Below the pieces are notes generated by a model. It worked only from the letters and a program-made list of their open reading frames with translations. It was not told the origin of the DNA and did no database searches. Below are positions 24,304 through 35,436 of a DNA stretch of 64,000 bases, piece after piece; the stretch's first letter is position 1; each line of letters begins with the position of its first letter. The stretch is from Yponomeuta sedellus (Eukaryota > Arthropoda > Insecta > Lepidoptera > Yponomeutidae). Made by a program: the position numbers and the translations under genes. The stretch spans positions 24,255,528 to 24,319,527 of the forward strand of contig OW203724.1 of assembly GCA_934045075.1 (NCBI GenBank), read 5' to 3'.

Positions 24304-24744
24304 TTTTTGTCTTGTGCCATTTTGTCACACATATATGCTATATACTTATGCCATATACACAAAAATTGACAAACGACTAAACTTCACTTGTTGACATAAA
24401 CTAAATTTCCCAAAATGTTTGTCACACCTGAATTTCATCCATGTTTCTTTTTCTGTAGGGCTGTCGCGTAAAATTAATGTCGATTTTTTTATAGTTTTTC
24501 GAAATAACAAGGTAATATGCATGTTATTTGAGTGATTCTAGTTAAATATGCTGCAATAGAAATTGTTAATAAATAGTTAGCAAGTAAAAGGCTATAATCA
24601 TGTAAACAATAGAAGATTTGTAAAACGTGAGTTGTGATAACCCTAAATTGGTTTGTTTACCTCTATTCTTTATCGAGTTTGGCAGAACTGTAGGTGCCTT
24701 GACATGGTTGATCCGTAACTGCCTACATGTACCGTCGTAATGCA

Positions 24745-24925
24745 AGACACAGATCTTTGTCCGTGCTTCGCAAGGCACGCTAAGCCGTTGGTACCGGCTG
24801 TCATGTAATGACAGTCGTTAAGCCATGCCAAAGGCCTTATGAGTGGATTGAGAACACTGACAGTAACCCGCCACAGTCTTACAATCCTCCACCAACTCTG
24901 TCTTGGCCCCCGTGGTTTATATCAT
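24745..24925 (+). mobile_element. 5S-SINE, truncated copy
   Basis: GTGCTTCGCAAGGCACGCTA through TCTTGGCCCCCGTGGTTTAT; head and tail missing. A Helitron-like element starts about 20 bp downstream. Confidence 0.55.
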
Positions 24926-24943
24926 ACCTAGCGATCGACCATG

Positions 24944-25137
24944 TCCTATAATGTATATATAAAAATGAATCGCTGAATGTGTTGGTAAGCGAAAATCTCG
25001 AGAGCAGCTGAACCGATTTAGCTTATTCTTTTTTTAGAATATTCCTCAAAGTACGAGGATGGTTCTTACGCAGAGAAAAATTACAAAAAATTAAAGAATT
25101 GAGTGTCAGGCGGTACGAAGTTCGCTGGGTCAGCTAA
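24944..25137 (+). mobile_element. Non-autonomous Helitron-like element, copy 1
   Basis: Body AAAAATGAATCGCTGAATGT ... GGCGGTACGAAGTTCGCTGG ending in CTAA before T. Matches two other copies (29287 and 39865). The 5' end is slightly different from theirs. Confidence 0.6.
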
Positions 25138-25301
25138 TGTATAATAAATATAGAGGCTTCAAGGCTGTATTTGTTCTACAAAGTACACGCAGTTGGAAAT
25201 TTGTTTAGCCCACTGTTCCAGAATAATCGGCTTACATACCACCACCCTGTCATCGCCACTCGTGTCAATTCCGGATTAACGAATTCAAGCGCTGTGGGGA
25301 C

Positions 25302-25380
25302 ATACCTACTCGTACACCTCAACACTTCACACAGGTTTATAGGTACCTACTCGTACACGTCAACACTTCACCCAGGTTTC
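25302..25380. repeat. Imperfect tandem duplication of about 40 bp
   Basis: CCTACTCGTACACCTCAACA ... CAGGTTT is followed by CCTACTCGTACACGTCAACA ... CAGGTTT. Confidence 0.75.
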
Positions 25381-25802
25381 TTCACAGAAAACGAATAATT
25401 TAACAATCAATTAATCAATTTTATTTGCTTGAACATAGGATACATAATACATTTATTTTACAATAGAATTATAGATCAACTATGCTCTACCCATATGGTG
25501 GTGTAAATTTCTTATATAATACACTCTTTTTACAAGCTACATGGATGCCATGCATTATCAACATAAAATACATAAGTCTACAATGTGTTGTGCTTACGAA
25601 AGTTTTAGTTCAAAAACATAAAATACAATTAATTTCAGCATTTCATTTGTGGTTAAACTAGACTTTGCATATTTTGTAAACTCGTTTTGCAATAAACCTT
25701 GATTGTAAGAAATTTAAGTAGGCCTCTTTTCAAAAAGTAGATATTATCGAGTCCTCTCAGAGAAATTAATTTAATATATTTTAGAAGCCACTCTCCACAA
25801 AC

Positions 25803-25895
25803 TCGGCCCCCGTGGTGGAGTATGACCTAACCTTCCTACAATGCAAGAAGAGACCCGTGCCCCAGCAGTGGGGACATACAAAGGGTTGATATCAG
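25803..25895 (+). mobile_element. 5S-SINE tail fragment
   Basis: TCGGCCCCCGTGGTGGAGTA to CCCCAGCAGTGGGGACATAC, only the 3' end of the family. Confidence 0.55.
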
Positions 25896-26454
25896 GATAT
25901 CAGAAGCCATTCCGAGAATACTTTTTGACAAACTTTGAGACAAAAATTGCTGTATTAGGAGGGATTGCCGTTGCCATATCCTTATTACGTTGAATGTTTA
26001 TTTTACATCAGATTTTTATTAACTTGTGAATTGCAAATACAAATACAGCTACCGCGTAGATGGAACGGTAATTACAAGATTTGTAGCTTTTTAAAATACT
26101 CGTTGCAGCTGTCAGTACGTGGCACTACTGCTTGCAATGGTATCGTAACTAGTGCTAGTAAAAAATTATGACCATCATGAGTGTGTTTATCATCATGTGC
26201 CATATCACGATATGACTGAAAAGTATTTGGATGCTCTCAACTGGGCACCATCATTTTTTATGCATAGGTACGCTTAATTTGTATACAGCGGTGGCTCAGT
26301 TACCTTCTATTTATAACTTGCATGCACTTTATCTCAACGCTCGCGTTCCTTTATAGGCCTGTTATCCTTGACTCGGTGCAAAGGATGATATCATCGAATA
26401 ACTTAAGTTGTAAAAACTTGTTACTATAAAAGTATTTTAAAAGTATATATGTCA

Positions 26455-26716
26455 AGGCAAAACTCTTAAACGGTAAACTAGTTTTGACTGCTAGAATCAG
26501 TCAAAAGTACGTTTGTCCAAAGCTTCGGGTCAGTAACATTTGAAATACCAAATTGTAAAAACACCTAAAATGATGTATCAATCAATCTGCGACAGCGTGT
26601 ATTAGCGTGGCGAGCGTGTTAGGTTGAACATGTAGGGCCGAAATATTACTTTATTTTTTGGAAATTTAATTTTAGCAGTCAAAACTATAGTTTTGACCGT
26701 TTAAGAGTTTTGACTG
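26455..26716. mobile_element. MITE with 40-bp inverted ends
   Basis: Left AAAACTCTTAAACGGT ... TTTTGACTGCTA and right TAGCAGTCAAAACTATAG ... ACCGTTTAAGAGTTTTGAC are near-perfect inverted repeats about 260 bp apart. The right end also holds a 20-bp self-palindrome GTCAAAACTATAGTTTTGAC. Confidence 0.65.
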
Positions 26717-27152
26717 TAACATATAATATGTATATCGTCTGGCAATAATATATCCTATCTTTAATTTGTTAACTTTACAGTATGGATCAAAAACATAATT
26801 CCATAGACATTGATGATAGGAGGAGTTGAATAAAGTCAATTTACGCAAATTTTTCGAACATACGTCAAAATATAACGATGTTGCTTCGTAAAGCTTTAGA
26901 TACATGACAAAGTGTTTTATCCAAAAAAAAAAATGAGGTAGAAGTTACTGCTAGATCACGGTTGACATCAATAATTTATTTATTTTCTAAAAGCTTCTTT
27001 TTAAAATAGGATACAATCCTAATACAATAGTGAAGCATAAACACAATGACAAAAAAAAAAAACAATTATACAATTACTCGCGGTATATTGATTTTCCCAT
27101 GGGAATAAGATTAAAACGTAGCCTATGTGTTAATACAGAGTGCGAGCTAACT

Positions 27153-27249
27153 CCGTACCAAATTTTATTAAAATCGCTCCAGCCGTTTAGACGTGAAGAA
27201 GTAACAAACATACACACTCACAACTTCGCCTTTATAATATTAGTGTGAT
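27153..27249 (+). mobile_element. RTE-like LINE 3' tail fragment, second copy
   Basis: Near-identical to bases 1-105, ending in TATAATATTAGTGTGATG. Same strand as the gene. No coding part is retained. Confidence 0.5.
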
Positions 27250-27459
27250 GTGATGTAATTTTCTAAAAGCGTATTCTAACCAGAATACAATCCTAATACA
27301 ATAGTGAAGCACAAACACAATGACACAAACAATACACACTAATTACAACAGCACATTACTTATTTATAACTTAAAATAATCATGCAACATGACAGTAAAA
27401 GCAATGCTAGTATATACGATCATTGCTATTCTATTAACTTAGGCGTTATGGAAAGTTAA

Positions 27460-27588
27460 GGGCCAATTTCTGAATTGAGAATTTCATTAAGTAAATACTT
27501 AAGTAACGTTCTCTCGAAGAAGAGAACGAGGAAACAGCATTACAGTTAAGTATTTACTTTGCGAAATTCACAATTCAGAAATTGGCCC
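27460..27588. mobile_element. PIF/Harbinger-like MITE, copy 1
   Basis: Ends GGGCCAATTTCTGAATTGAG / CAATTCAGAAATTGGCCC are inverted repeats, flanked by TAA on both sides (27457-27459, 27589-27591). A 3-bp TWA duplication with GGGCC ends matches PIF/Harbinger. 129 bp, no coding potential. Confidence 0.75.
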
Positions 27589-28304
27589 TAAGTCTACCGT
27601 TTTACTGATTTCCTTGACAATATAAAATTGAACCTCTATGATGGCGCAGATTAGATTAGATTAAAAAAATCTTTAGTGCACGATAAGCATATTTGTACAA
27701 AGTCGAGCTTAATACTAATGAGCATTTTCTTCCAGCTGACTTTGGGTTATATGGATAGTGGTGTGGGTAGTGCCCGGAAAGAGTTATTGTGACCATACCA
27801 TATGAGCGCCCTAGCGCCCATTAGGTAAGCAAGTGATACTTGGTATTTTATACTAAACCTAATCACGTCATCGCTGCAAGAATTTCCATAGTTCCAGGAA
27901 AGCTTGCGAAACTGCCAATCGATACTTCCTCAGTTCTAGATTTACGTGACCGAAACTAGAGAAAGGGTCACGTACGGATCTACTTTGCAATATTTAACCT
28001 ATATTCCACCTGCGTTATTCATAGAGGTATATGATCTCTTACCGTATTTTGATGCTGAATGAAAGATCCAAAGGTTGATTGGAAAGAATCGCTAAAAGAG
28101 ATTATGAATAGAAACAAAAAGTGCAAAATGGTTTCCTGTTCCCGTTTTCCTAAACTTCCGTATTATAGCTCCGTATATAGGACGTCTGAGCCGAAGTTAT
28201 AGGAAGTCTCATAATAGATATGATCTGAATCTCTGGACCACGACAATTTTGTTGAAATCTCGGGAATGACCTGATTAACACTACCTTTTTTATGTAACCC
28301 ATAA

Positions 28305-28500
28305 ACGTCGCACTACAGGGCACAGGCCTTCTCTCAGAGAGAGAGTATGAGGTTAATTATCTCGCGTGCCTACCGCCGATTGGCAATTTCAACCGCTAAG
28401 GTATTCTCAGAACTCAGAACACCTCAGACGCTCAGGTTTCCTTACGATGTTTACCTTCACAGTTGGCGAGTGGTATTGCTTCTATGTATAACTTCACATT
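28305..28500 (-). mobile_element. SINE body and tail, minus strand
   Basis: GGCACAGGCCTTCTCTCAGA, GCCTACCGCCGATTGGCAAT and TGTTTACCTTCACAGTTGGC are complements of the shared SINE tail and body seen at 16770-17055. Confidence 0.55.
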
Positions 28501-28896
28501 AATGTGATCTAAGAATTCGATTTTTTTATTTAACATTTCAATGCGAATGTGATCCGTCAGGATTAGGCAAGTGGCAGTCGCTAGTCTTACCCTTCTGGGA
28601 TAAAGGCGTGAGGTTATGTTAGTTATATTTCAAACGATTATATTTAGAAGAAATTCGTCCGCAGTTAGCTTTGCTCAGTGATTATTTTCCTGTGTCAATA
28701 AATCACAAGACACGCAACTCTCAATGATCATAAACATCGCGTCGCGTGCATTTCTCGCAATGTAATTATTAGGGTTCCGTAATCCGATCACAAAATGGAC
28801 CCTTAAGGAATTAATTTTAAACTTTCGCTTATTTGAAATGGTTCAGTTGTCGATAGATAATTATCCAATTATTATTAATTATTATACAATTATTCT

Positions 28897-29105
28897 TCGG
28901 GGCTTCGCAAGGCACGTTAAACCGTTGCCTGCTGCCGGCTGTTATGTAATGGCAGTCGTTAGACCATGTCAGAGGCATTATGGGCACTGTCTTACAATCC
29001 CCCACCAACACGGATTTAGCCCCGTGGTGGAGTACCTATGGCCTAACCTTCCTGCGATGCAGTAAGAGAGTCGTGCCCCAGCTGTGGGGACCCACGAGGG
29101 TTGAC
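28897..29105 (+). mobile_element. 5S-SINE, 5'-truncated copy
   Basis: Begins within the body (GGCTTCGCAAGGCACGTTAA) and ends in the tail (CCCCAGCTGTGGGGACCCAC). The 5S-like head is missing. Confidence 0.6.
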
Positions 29106-29286
29106 ATCGAATTATCCAAAGCTTTTCAAAAGAAAATATGTTTATTTACAACTACGTAATACGAATTTATGCTGGAAACTTCGAAGTACTTAGTCTTGAC
29201 TTCTTTAAGGATTTACAGCTGTTTTACGATCCAATCCCCTCAATACAAAAACGTAGTACCGTACATCATATCTAGTTCAAAGATAA

Positions 29287-29474
29287 TCTATAATATAAAA
29301 ATGAATCGCTGAATGTGTTGGTAAGCGCAAATCTCGAGAGCAGCTAAACCGATTTCGTTAATTCTTGTTTTAGAATATTCCTTGAATTACGGGGATGGTT
29401 CTTACGAAGAGAAAAAAATATAAATAAATAAAGAATCGACTGTGAGGCGGTACGAAGTTCGCTGGGTCAGCTAG
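29287..29474 (+). mobile_element. Non-autonomous Helitron-like element, copy 2
   Basis: Starts TCTATAATATAAAAATGAAT after an A and ends GGGTCAGCTAG before a T. TC...CTAG ends between A and T without target duplication are the Helitron pattern. 188 bp, non-coding. Confidence 0.7.
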
Positions 29475-30049
29475 TGGTATAATAAATATCAGTTGTCGTC
29501 CTATGAATGTAGTAGATAAGATAAGAATATTCTTTATTGTACACCAGAGCACATATTTTAAAACATGTAAAGATACAAAGTACAATTGGCGGCCTTATTA
29601 CTAAAAGCAATTTCTTCTAGACAACCTTACGACGGAAAGTTGCTGAAGGAAATAAGAGACGGGTAGTCGGTGCAAATATGAATATATTAATACACTACTT
29701 ACTTAGAAGAGTTATCTCTATAATGTCTTCTAACATGGCCCAGATGACCTAGTGTGTTCAAGTCCTGAACAATGGGGTCTCGGATTTCTAGACAGCCTTG
29801 CACAACCGGTTGTCCTACGTTCCACAGTCTCGATTTAGTGTTTTATGCAGTTTCTAAAGGCATATACTTCGTTACCTACAGTATGGAGAATGGTGACGAT
29901 AGTTGGGTGGTCAAGACACCAAAGACGCGGCTACATGTAGATAGAAATACTTACAACCATGGAGATACGGTTTTTACAAATCATAAAGTCAAGCAAGTGC
30001 CACAAATACATAGAATTAGTGTTTTTTATACATAAATAGTAGTTTTGTT

Positions 30050-30355
30050 CGCTCGTAGCCCCGGCTGCCTGAGTGATCTCAACGATCGCGATGGTTTAGC
30101 ATCGTAGGGTGAGTTCAGGACATGGATAGGTGACCGTCTATGACTAACGCTAGTGACATTTTTTCGAGCGGTTCCGTGCTTCGCAAGGCACGTTAAGCAG
30201 TAGGTGCCGGCTGCCGTCCATAGATGGCGTTGAGCCAATTCAGATGCCTTACTGCGGCTTGAAAAGATCTGACAGTAAGACCAGCCACTAGTCTTGCAAG
30301 CCTCTACCAATTCGGTTTTGACCCCCGTGGTGGAGTATGCCCTATACCTTCCTTC
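30050..30355 (+). mobile_element. 5S-rRNA-derived SINE, diverged copy
   Basis: TTCGCTCGTAGCCCCGGCTG at the start, GGATAGGTGACCGTCTATGA as the 5S-like motif, and GGTGGAGTATGCCCTATACC at the end. It is older than its relatives by the number of substitutions. Confidence 0.6.
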
Positions 30356-30514
30356 CTGTTCCGTTTGTTTAGTTTTAAAGTTTACCGTTTTGTTTTGTAA
30401 CTTATCCCTTTTAATCGATGTTCTTAAATGCTGTGACAACCTTTGATTGAATCGTCACCTAGAACGTACTTTTCTCTGAACCATTTAATTATTAATAAAA
30501 TAAAAACATTTATA

Positions 30515-30650
30515 ATCAAATACTGTAGTGGAAAAAAGGCAACGGAAAAAAACTCCACTCTGACCATCTTTTCTCATGTCATCTTAAACCAAATACATCA
30601 AGTTGCATACCTAATAAGATATCATGATTGCCATTAACAACCCTTAATGC
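30515..30650 (+). mobile_element. Dispersed repeat, copy 2 of 3
   Basis: TGTAGTGGAAAAAAGGCAAC, CTGACCATCTTTTCTCATGT and ATCATGATTGCCATTAACAA match the copies at 22905-23085 and 56160-56360. Confidence 0.5.
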
Positions 30651-30989
30651 CAAAGCATTAGTCAAATGTCTCACAATAGTAGGGGAAAACATAAGTATAT
30701 GTAACGCTACCCATTGTTAACACATTTAAAAAATACAGCACAAAAAAGGACAAAGCAATTTGTAGAACCAATATTGAAATTGACGAAAGTATGATCGGAT
30801 GGTAGGAGATTGTGAAAGATAGGTACTGCACATATTAAAAAGCTGTACATGGAAGAAGCCTAATTTACCAATAACTGATGTCGGTAGATTACGTTCAAGC
30901 TTAGCGTGGAGGTTCTAGAGTGGAGACTTCGTCTAACAGTGCAAACCTCTTTACACCATATTTTTATATTTCTTTAATGTCTTCTGTTT

Positions 30990-31095
30990 CGTTATCAACC
31001 CTTGTATGTCCCCACTGCAGGGGCACGGGTCTCTTCTTGCAATCGCAGGAAGGTCGGCCATACTCCACCACGGGGGCCAAGTCCGGGTTGGCCCC
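30990..31095 (-). mobile_element. 5S-SINE tail fragment, minus strand
   Basis: CGTTATCAACCCTTGTATGT to GCCAAGTCCGGGTTGG on plus, the complement of the family tail. Confidence 0.55.
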
Positions 31096-31450
31096 CCAAT
31101 GTCTTCTGTTTATCATTTTCAAAATTTAAAATTACGTCACCAATTTTTGACATTTCCTTAATTTTTTAGCATTACTACTTCACATTTCGACTGGAGCTGG
31201 CTATTTTTACCTGCTTATTCTGTTTTTATGCAGTTTTCTGTTTATATTATAAATAAAATAAATAAACACATTTAAATAAAGCACAAAGTTGAAGTCGTTC
31301 CAGTTTTATTATTTATTAAAAGTTTTACAACATCACATACCTACATCGTTAGGCTATACTAGTCCATAGGCGTGATCGTTGCAAAGACGAACCGTTTTAT
31401 AAGACCGTTTTGTGTTCCACGACGATAGGACCGTTTTACGTTTCATCTAA

Positions 31451-31640
31451 GGGCCGGGACACATAAACACGATACGACGTTGTCGTACCACGATGCGGCG
31501 TCGTTTCACGATGCGACGTTGCGTCGTGGGAATCTACGACGAGCATCGTAAAAAACTACGCCGCGACATCGTAACGTGCCACGATACACGGCACGACGTC
31601 GCGTCGTAGAAACTCACGATGCGTTCCTGTGTTCAGGCCA
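31451..31640. mobile_element. CG-rich MITE-like block of CACGATGCGACG motifs
   Basis: Ends GGGCCGGGACACA and TGTGTTCAGGCC are partial inverted repeats. The interior is full of CACGATGCG, CGACGTCG and GCGTCGT variants on both strands, giving many possible hairpins, unlike the AT-rich flanks. A 25-bp palindrome around CTCGTGGCCT/AGGCCACGAG follows at 31649-31673. Confidence 0.5.
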
Positions 31641-32221
31641 GTTGTTAATGCTCGTGGCCTAAGGCCACGAGCAGGCTTAGCTCGCATTGCGAATAATATT
31701 GCCGCAATTTTTTTTGACGGATTTTAAATCGCTGACTGATATGGTTGGGGAATAATTATCGCAGGGATTTATATCGCAAGTGCGTGCACTTCATACATAT
31801 TCCATATATCTCAGATTTTTACGGAAAAAATCTCATAGTGAAAAATCGTACTAAGCCTCACGCTTCCTTACTCAAGTACTATATACTAGCTATGACAATC
31901 TGCAGGCATTCTTTGAACGAGGCGTGGGCGCTTAACAGCCTCAGTTCAGATTGCAGAAGACTCGCCAAACCGGATCTCCTTGCATATATAAATACGAAAC
32001 GCGTGAAACTACAGACCCGGGCCCATTGTACTTGTAGGTACGTAGGATATAAACTCGACTTGTGCCGCAAGATAAATCTGTTTTGTATGCTTCTTTGAGC
32101 TTGAGAGAAATACGACTTAGTAATGTAGACTGCAGTTTTCTGTTATTTAAAACATTCTGCTTACACTTACTCGTATATGTACTATTATATTCTTTTGACT
32201 GCACTAAACCGTGCTAAGGAC

Positions 32222-32345
32222 AATTTTAAAAAACCTATTTAGAGGCTAAAAATTCCACCCATGCCGGGACTCGAACCTGCGACCTCTGGCTAACCGTGTC
32301 AGACGTAACCGTGGATTTTTTAGCCTCTAAATAGGTTTTAAAACT
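32222..32345. repeat. tRNA-like repeat in inverted (head-to-head) form
   Basis: Left side has AACCTATTTAGAGGCTAAAA then the box B complement; right side returns with TTTTTTAGCCTCTAAATAGG. Arms of about 28-32 bp flank a partial tRNA-like core (GACCTCTGGCTAACCGTGTC). The arms are imperfect compared with the other two palindromes. Confidence 0.7.
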
Positions 32346-32936
32346 TATACTACATACTTTTCGGCACATGCTATACATATGCCTAAAGATTCCGTCTTTC
32401 TATTTTTATTTAACACATGTCAATACAAGCCTAATATGAAGTCCTAACTTACATAAACAAGACATACAGTTGACAACACATCAATCTTTTCACTCATGCG
32501 ATTTACACAGATGCGTAAATACACAGGGCGTTTGGATAAAAAATATAAAGGTTGACCTGTTGTTGACTGTACATGCCTTTATCTAAGGGCCCTTATTTTT
32601 ACCAAACTGCGGCGCAGTCGAATAGGAGGGTAATGTGATTGGGCGTATGTATGTACGTCAGTATGTCTGTTTCTAAGTTCCCTCTAACTCCTTAACCAAT
32701 TGTCAGATTTTGTCAAGTGAAATATCAATCACTCAAAGCAAATTCAACAATGTAACACAATGCGAGATGCCTAGGTTGGTTCCGCCTGCTTAATAGTTGA
32801 GTTGAGACGTATTTTTTATTTAAGTTTTTAACCAAATGGCTAGTTGTTAACCAAATAGTAACCAAATGAATGCGTATCAGCGTTACTATTGCCACTCGTA
32901 CATAAAAAAAGTATAAGTGATATCCATAAGGCTCAG

Positions 32937-33185
32937 ATATAGAGCGGTGGTAGCGGAGCGGCTTAGAACGTCGGCTTCTCGATCAGAAGGTCGTGGGTTC
33001 GAACCCCGGCATGTACCACTTTGTTTTCTAAGTTACCTACAGTTGTGAAATTAAAGTAGCAATACCACTCGCTGACTGTGAAGGAAAACATCGTATGGAA
33101 ACCCTAGTGTCTGAAGTGTTAACGTACTTCTGCGCTTGCTACGTACAATGGCCCAACTATGAGGCTAATTGCAGAAATCTCAAGT
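32937..33185 (+). mobile_element. tRNA-derived SINE, second head type
   Basis: Head GCGGTGGTAGCGGAGCGGCT, box B GGTTCGAACCC, then CACTTTGTTTTCTAAGTTAC and GTGAAGGAAAACATCGTATG. Body shared with other SINEs here; the tail ends AGGCTAATTGCAGAAATCTC. Confidence 0.7.
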
Positions 33186-34871
33186 CTAACTAAGGCTGAG
33201 ATATAGTGTCATTCTTGTGCATAAATTGTCTTATAGCTAAACGAAATGGTCAAGTTTGACGAATGAGGTGTCGAATAAAAGCTGTTAGCATCTGCATCGT
33301 TATATACCATTTACGAGTGTGATTTCAATTACGAGGTCTTGTTGATTAATCTCAAATCAATAGTTATGTAGTATTAAATATGTAGTTATGTAGGTACAAT
33401 GCAACATAAAAGGCAGCCAACCTCAACAAAATTACCCCAATATGTTTGCACTGTTTACCCCGATCTCCAAATGTAATACTCTACATTTTTCATTATCATA
33501 TATTAATTGAGATTGGTGCGGTGTTCCCCTCCCTTGCAGTCTGTGCTATGTCATCTTTAATGACATAGTGTAGAGAGTGTGCGACACTATTTATCTTTAA
33601 GCATGATGAAGCGCTCGTGCCCAAGTGAAACCGAGTGATTGGAATCAATAAGGCACGGAGGAGGATTTTGGAGTCGGTGCCCAATATATATGTGCTGGTC
33701 TGGAACTCGGCATCGACTCCAAGAAAAAGTATAATAATAAATAAATAAAGTAAAATATAGTATAATATACGCGTCGAATTTATAACCTCCCCTGTTTTGA
33801 AGTCGGGTAAAAAGTAGAGATAGGTCTCCTAAATTAAGCTAAAGTTTGCCTTGTTATGTCTGCACGAGTTGAATATCATGGAAATACAATTTTTACTCTG
33901 AAAAAGTGCAATCTACTCAACCAACCATGTGAGCCATTCAAAAGAGTCTTTGTCTCATAGTAGGAAGGGCATAATTTAGGTCAGTCGAGTTGCGCAGCTC
34001 CCCAATTGGGGGCACCAGTCAAGGGCAGAGCAGGGCTTTGGCCCTTCGGTTCAGTGTAAAAGAGAGCGACAGAGGAAACACCATTAGGTAAAAAGAGATA
34101 GAAATGACGGCCAAATTTTCTGCATCTGATTTTGCAAAATATTTCGTTTCTTTTACAATCACTCTTCGTTATCAAGCCGCAGTAAAATTCGGCTTTCTTC
34201 ATTTAAAACGGTCGTTTGTCGAAAAAAAGCGATAAGGCTGTGTATCAAATGACGTGGTCGTGAGTGAAATCGTCTGCAATAACTCTAATCAACTTCGCTT
34301 CATAATACTGGGTCACGCAGGAGAACATGCCTATGTGTTTCTTTATGGATGGAGATGCCTTTGTTATTAGCTTCTGTAATTTATATTTGGGATATTTTCG
34401 GATTTCGATTTGCAAAACCATAGTCATTATAGTTCGAAACGATTCGAAGTAAACGTCAGTTACACAAAGTGCCTTCAGTTTTGGGACATGGATATCTATC
34501 GCTATATAGAACTGGTATGTTACGACAGAGTCGATACCTATGCATAACCGTGAAATACGAGTATTTACACCATTCAAGAATCCTTCTTACTTAACTGTAA
34601 TATTATCAAAATAAAACATACCTACACCCTAGTTTCATACGACGATGACACATAAACAAACCAGATAACTCAGTGGCATCAACATGATAAACCGACGTCT
34701 TAACAGTTACCTACCTAGGCAAAAAAGCCGGTTATCAGGAACTTTCAAGCTCTAGAAAGCTACCCATCAACGTCTAGTCGACGTCTGGGCTGTCAGATAA
34801 CACGTGGGAGGACATCGGGCATGCGCGAAGCCTGCCAGCCTTCCCTTCGCACCACACACAACATAAGTTGA

Positions 34872-34916
34872 GCGAACAGTATTGAGCGAACCTCCGAGCC
34901 GTGAGGTCATGTCGCG
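34872..34916 (+). promoter_or_regulatory. Initiator plus DPE core promoter for the proximal Msp300 exon
   Basis: Seen: GAACAGTAT has a CAGT core with A at 34878. Counting that A as +1, positions +28 to +33 (34905-34910) read GGTCAT, a full match to the arthropod DPE consensus RGWYVT at its obligatory spacing. No TATA box stands 25-35 bp upstream. Established: TATA-less Inr+DPE promoters are common in insects. Inference: this is the start site of the alternative first exon whose ATG is at 34917. The initiator deviates from TCAKTY at its outer bases. Confidence 0.45.
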
Positions 34917-35436
34917 ATGTCCAACGGACGCGACTCGCCGTCGCAGCGCGGTCTCCGCGACAGGGTCAGCTTTTTTGAGAAGGTTTGGTCCGGGAGCACC
35001 AGCTCCGACACCGTCGATGCTACAGCCGACGTAGAAGACATTGAGAAGCGAATCGAGCAGCGCAAACGGACTGCCGAATCGCCGAAAATCGAAGTTAAAC
35101 TTCGGCACACCGAATCTCCGAGTAGGAGCTCAGAGAGGACTGAATCACCGGCGACTTTTGCAAAGTTGAGACATGTGGAGCCGGTGGAACAGATCGAAAG
35201 ATTCGAGCGGCAGGTTGAAGAGGGCGACCTAGCCGCTGGAGTCAGATTTGTTAAGTTTGAACGTATGACTGTGAGAAGGACTGTGACGGAGACCAGGAGT
35301 GATGTGACAGATCGGCCAGATTCTCCTCAGCACGAGTGGTACTCCGAGTACAGGCATCAGGCGCTGCACAATGCACCGCGAGTGGAGTACGTGAGGAGCA
35401 AATCGGAATATGATTCGCATATCGCCGAAATACGAG
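34878..35436 (+). CDS. Msp300: Msp300/nesprin-1 alternative first exon (proximal N-terminus; coding from 34917)
   Basis: Seen: ATG at 34917 follows an in-frame stop at 34902-34904. The frame runs 173 codons plus one base to a donor (ACGAG|GTAAAT) at 35436/35437, again phase 1. An initiator-like CAGT at 34877-34880 and a DPE at 34905-34910 suggest that transcription starts here, with a 5'UTR of about 39 nt. The protein opens with SPSQRGLRDRVSFFEKVWSG, then an acidic/basic helix (VEDIEKRIEQRKR), and repeats a short pattern (AESPKIEVKLRHTE, TESPATFAKLRHVE). A second charged block (VRFVKFERMTVRRTVTE) follows, then a Tyr/His-rich end. I see no membrane segment or signal peptide. Inference: spliced to 60937 it gives EIR-DEQERVQKK, a different N-terminus for the same actin-binding domain. 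I assign it to Msp300 from strand, phase and position. It could instead belong to a nested gene, but it has no stop before the donor and no other partner exon is visible. Confidence 0.68.

Noticed and set aside
29772..30035. 87-residue ORF
   Set aside because: No domain recognised; frame adjoins a 5S-SINE and shows no codon bias.
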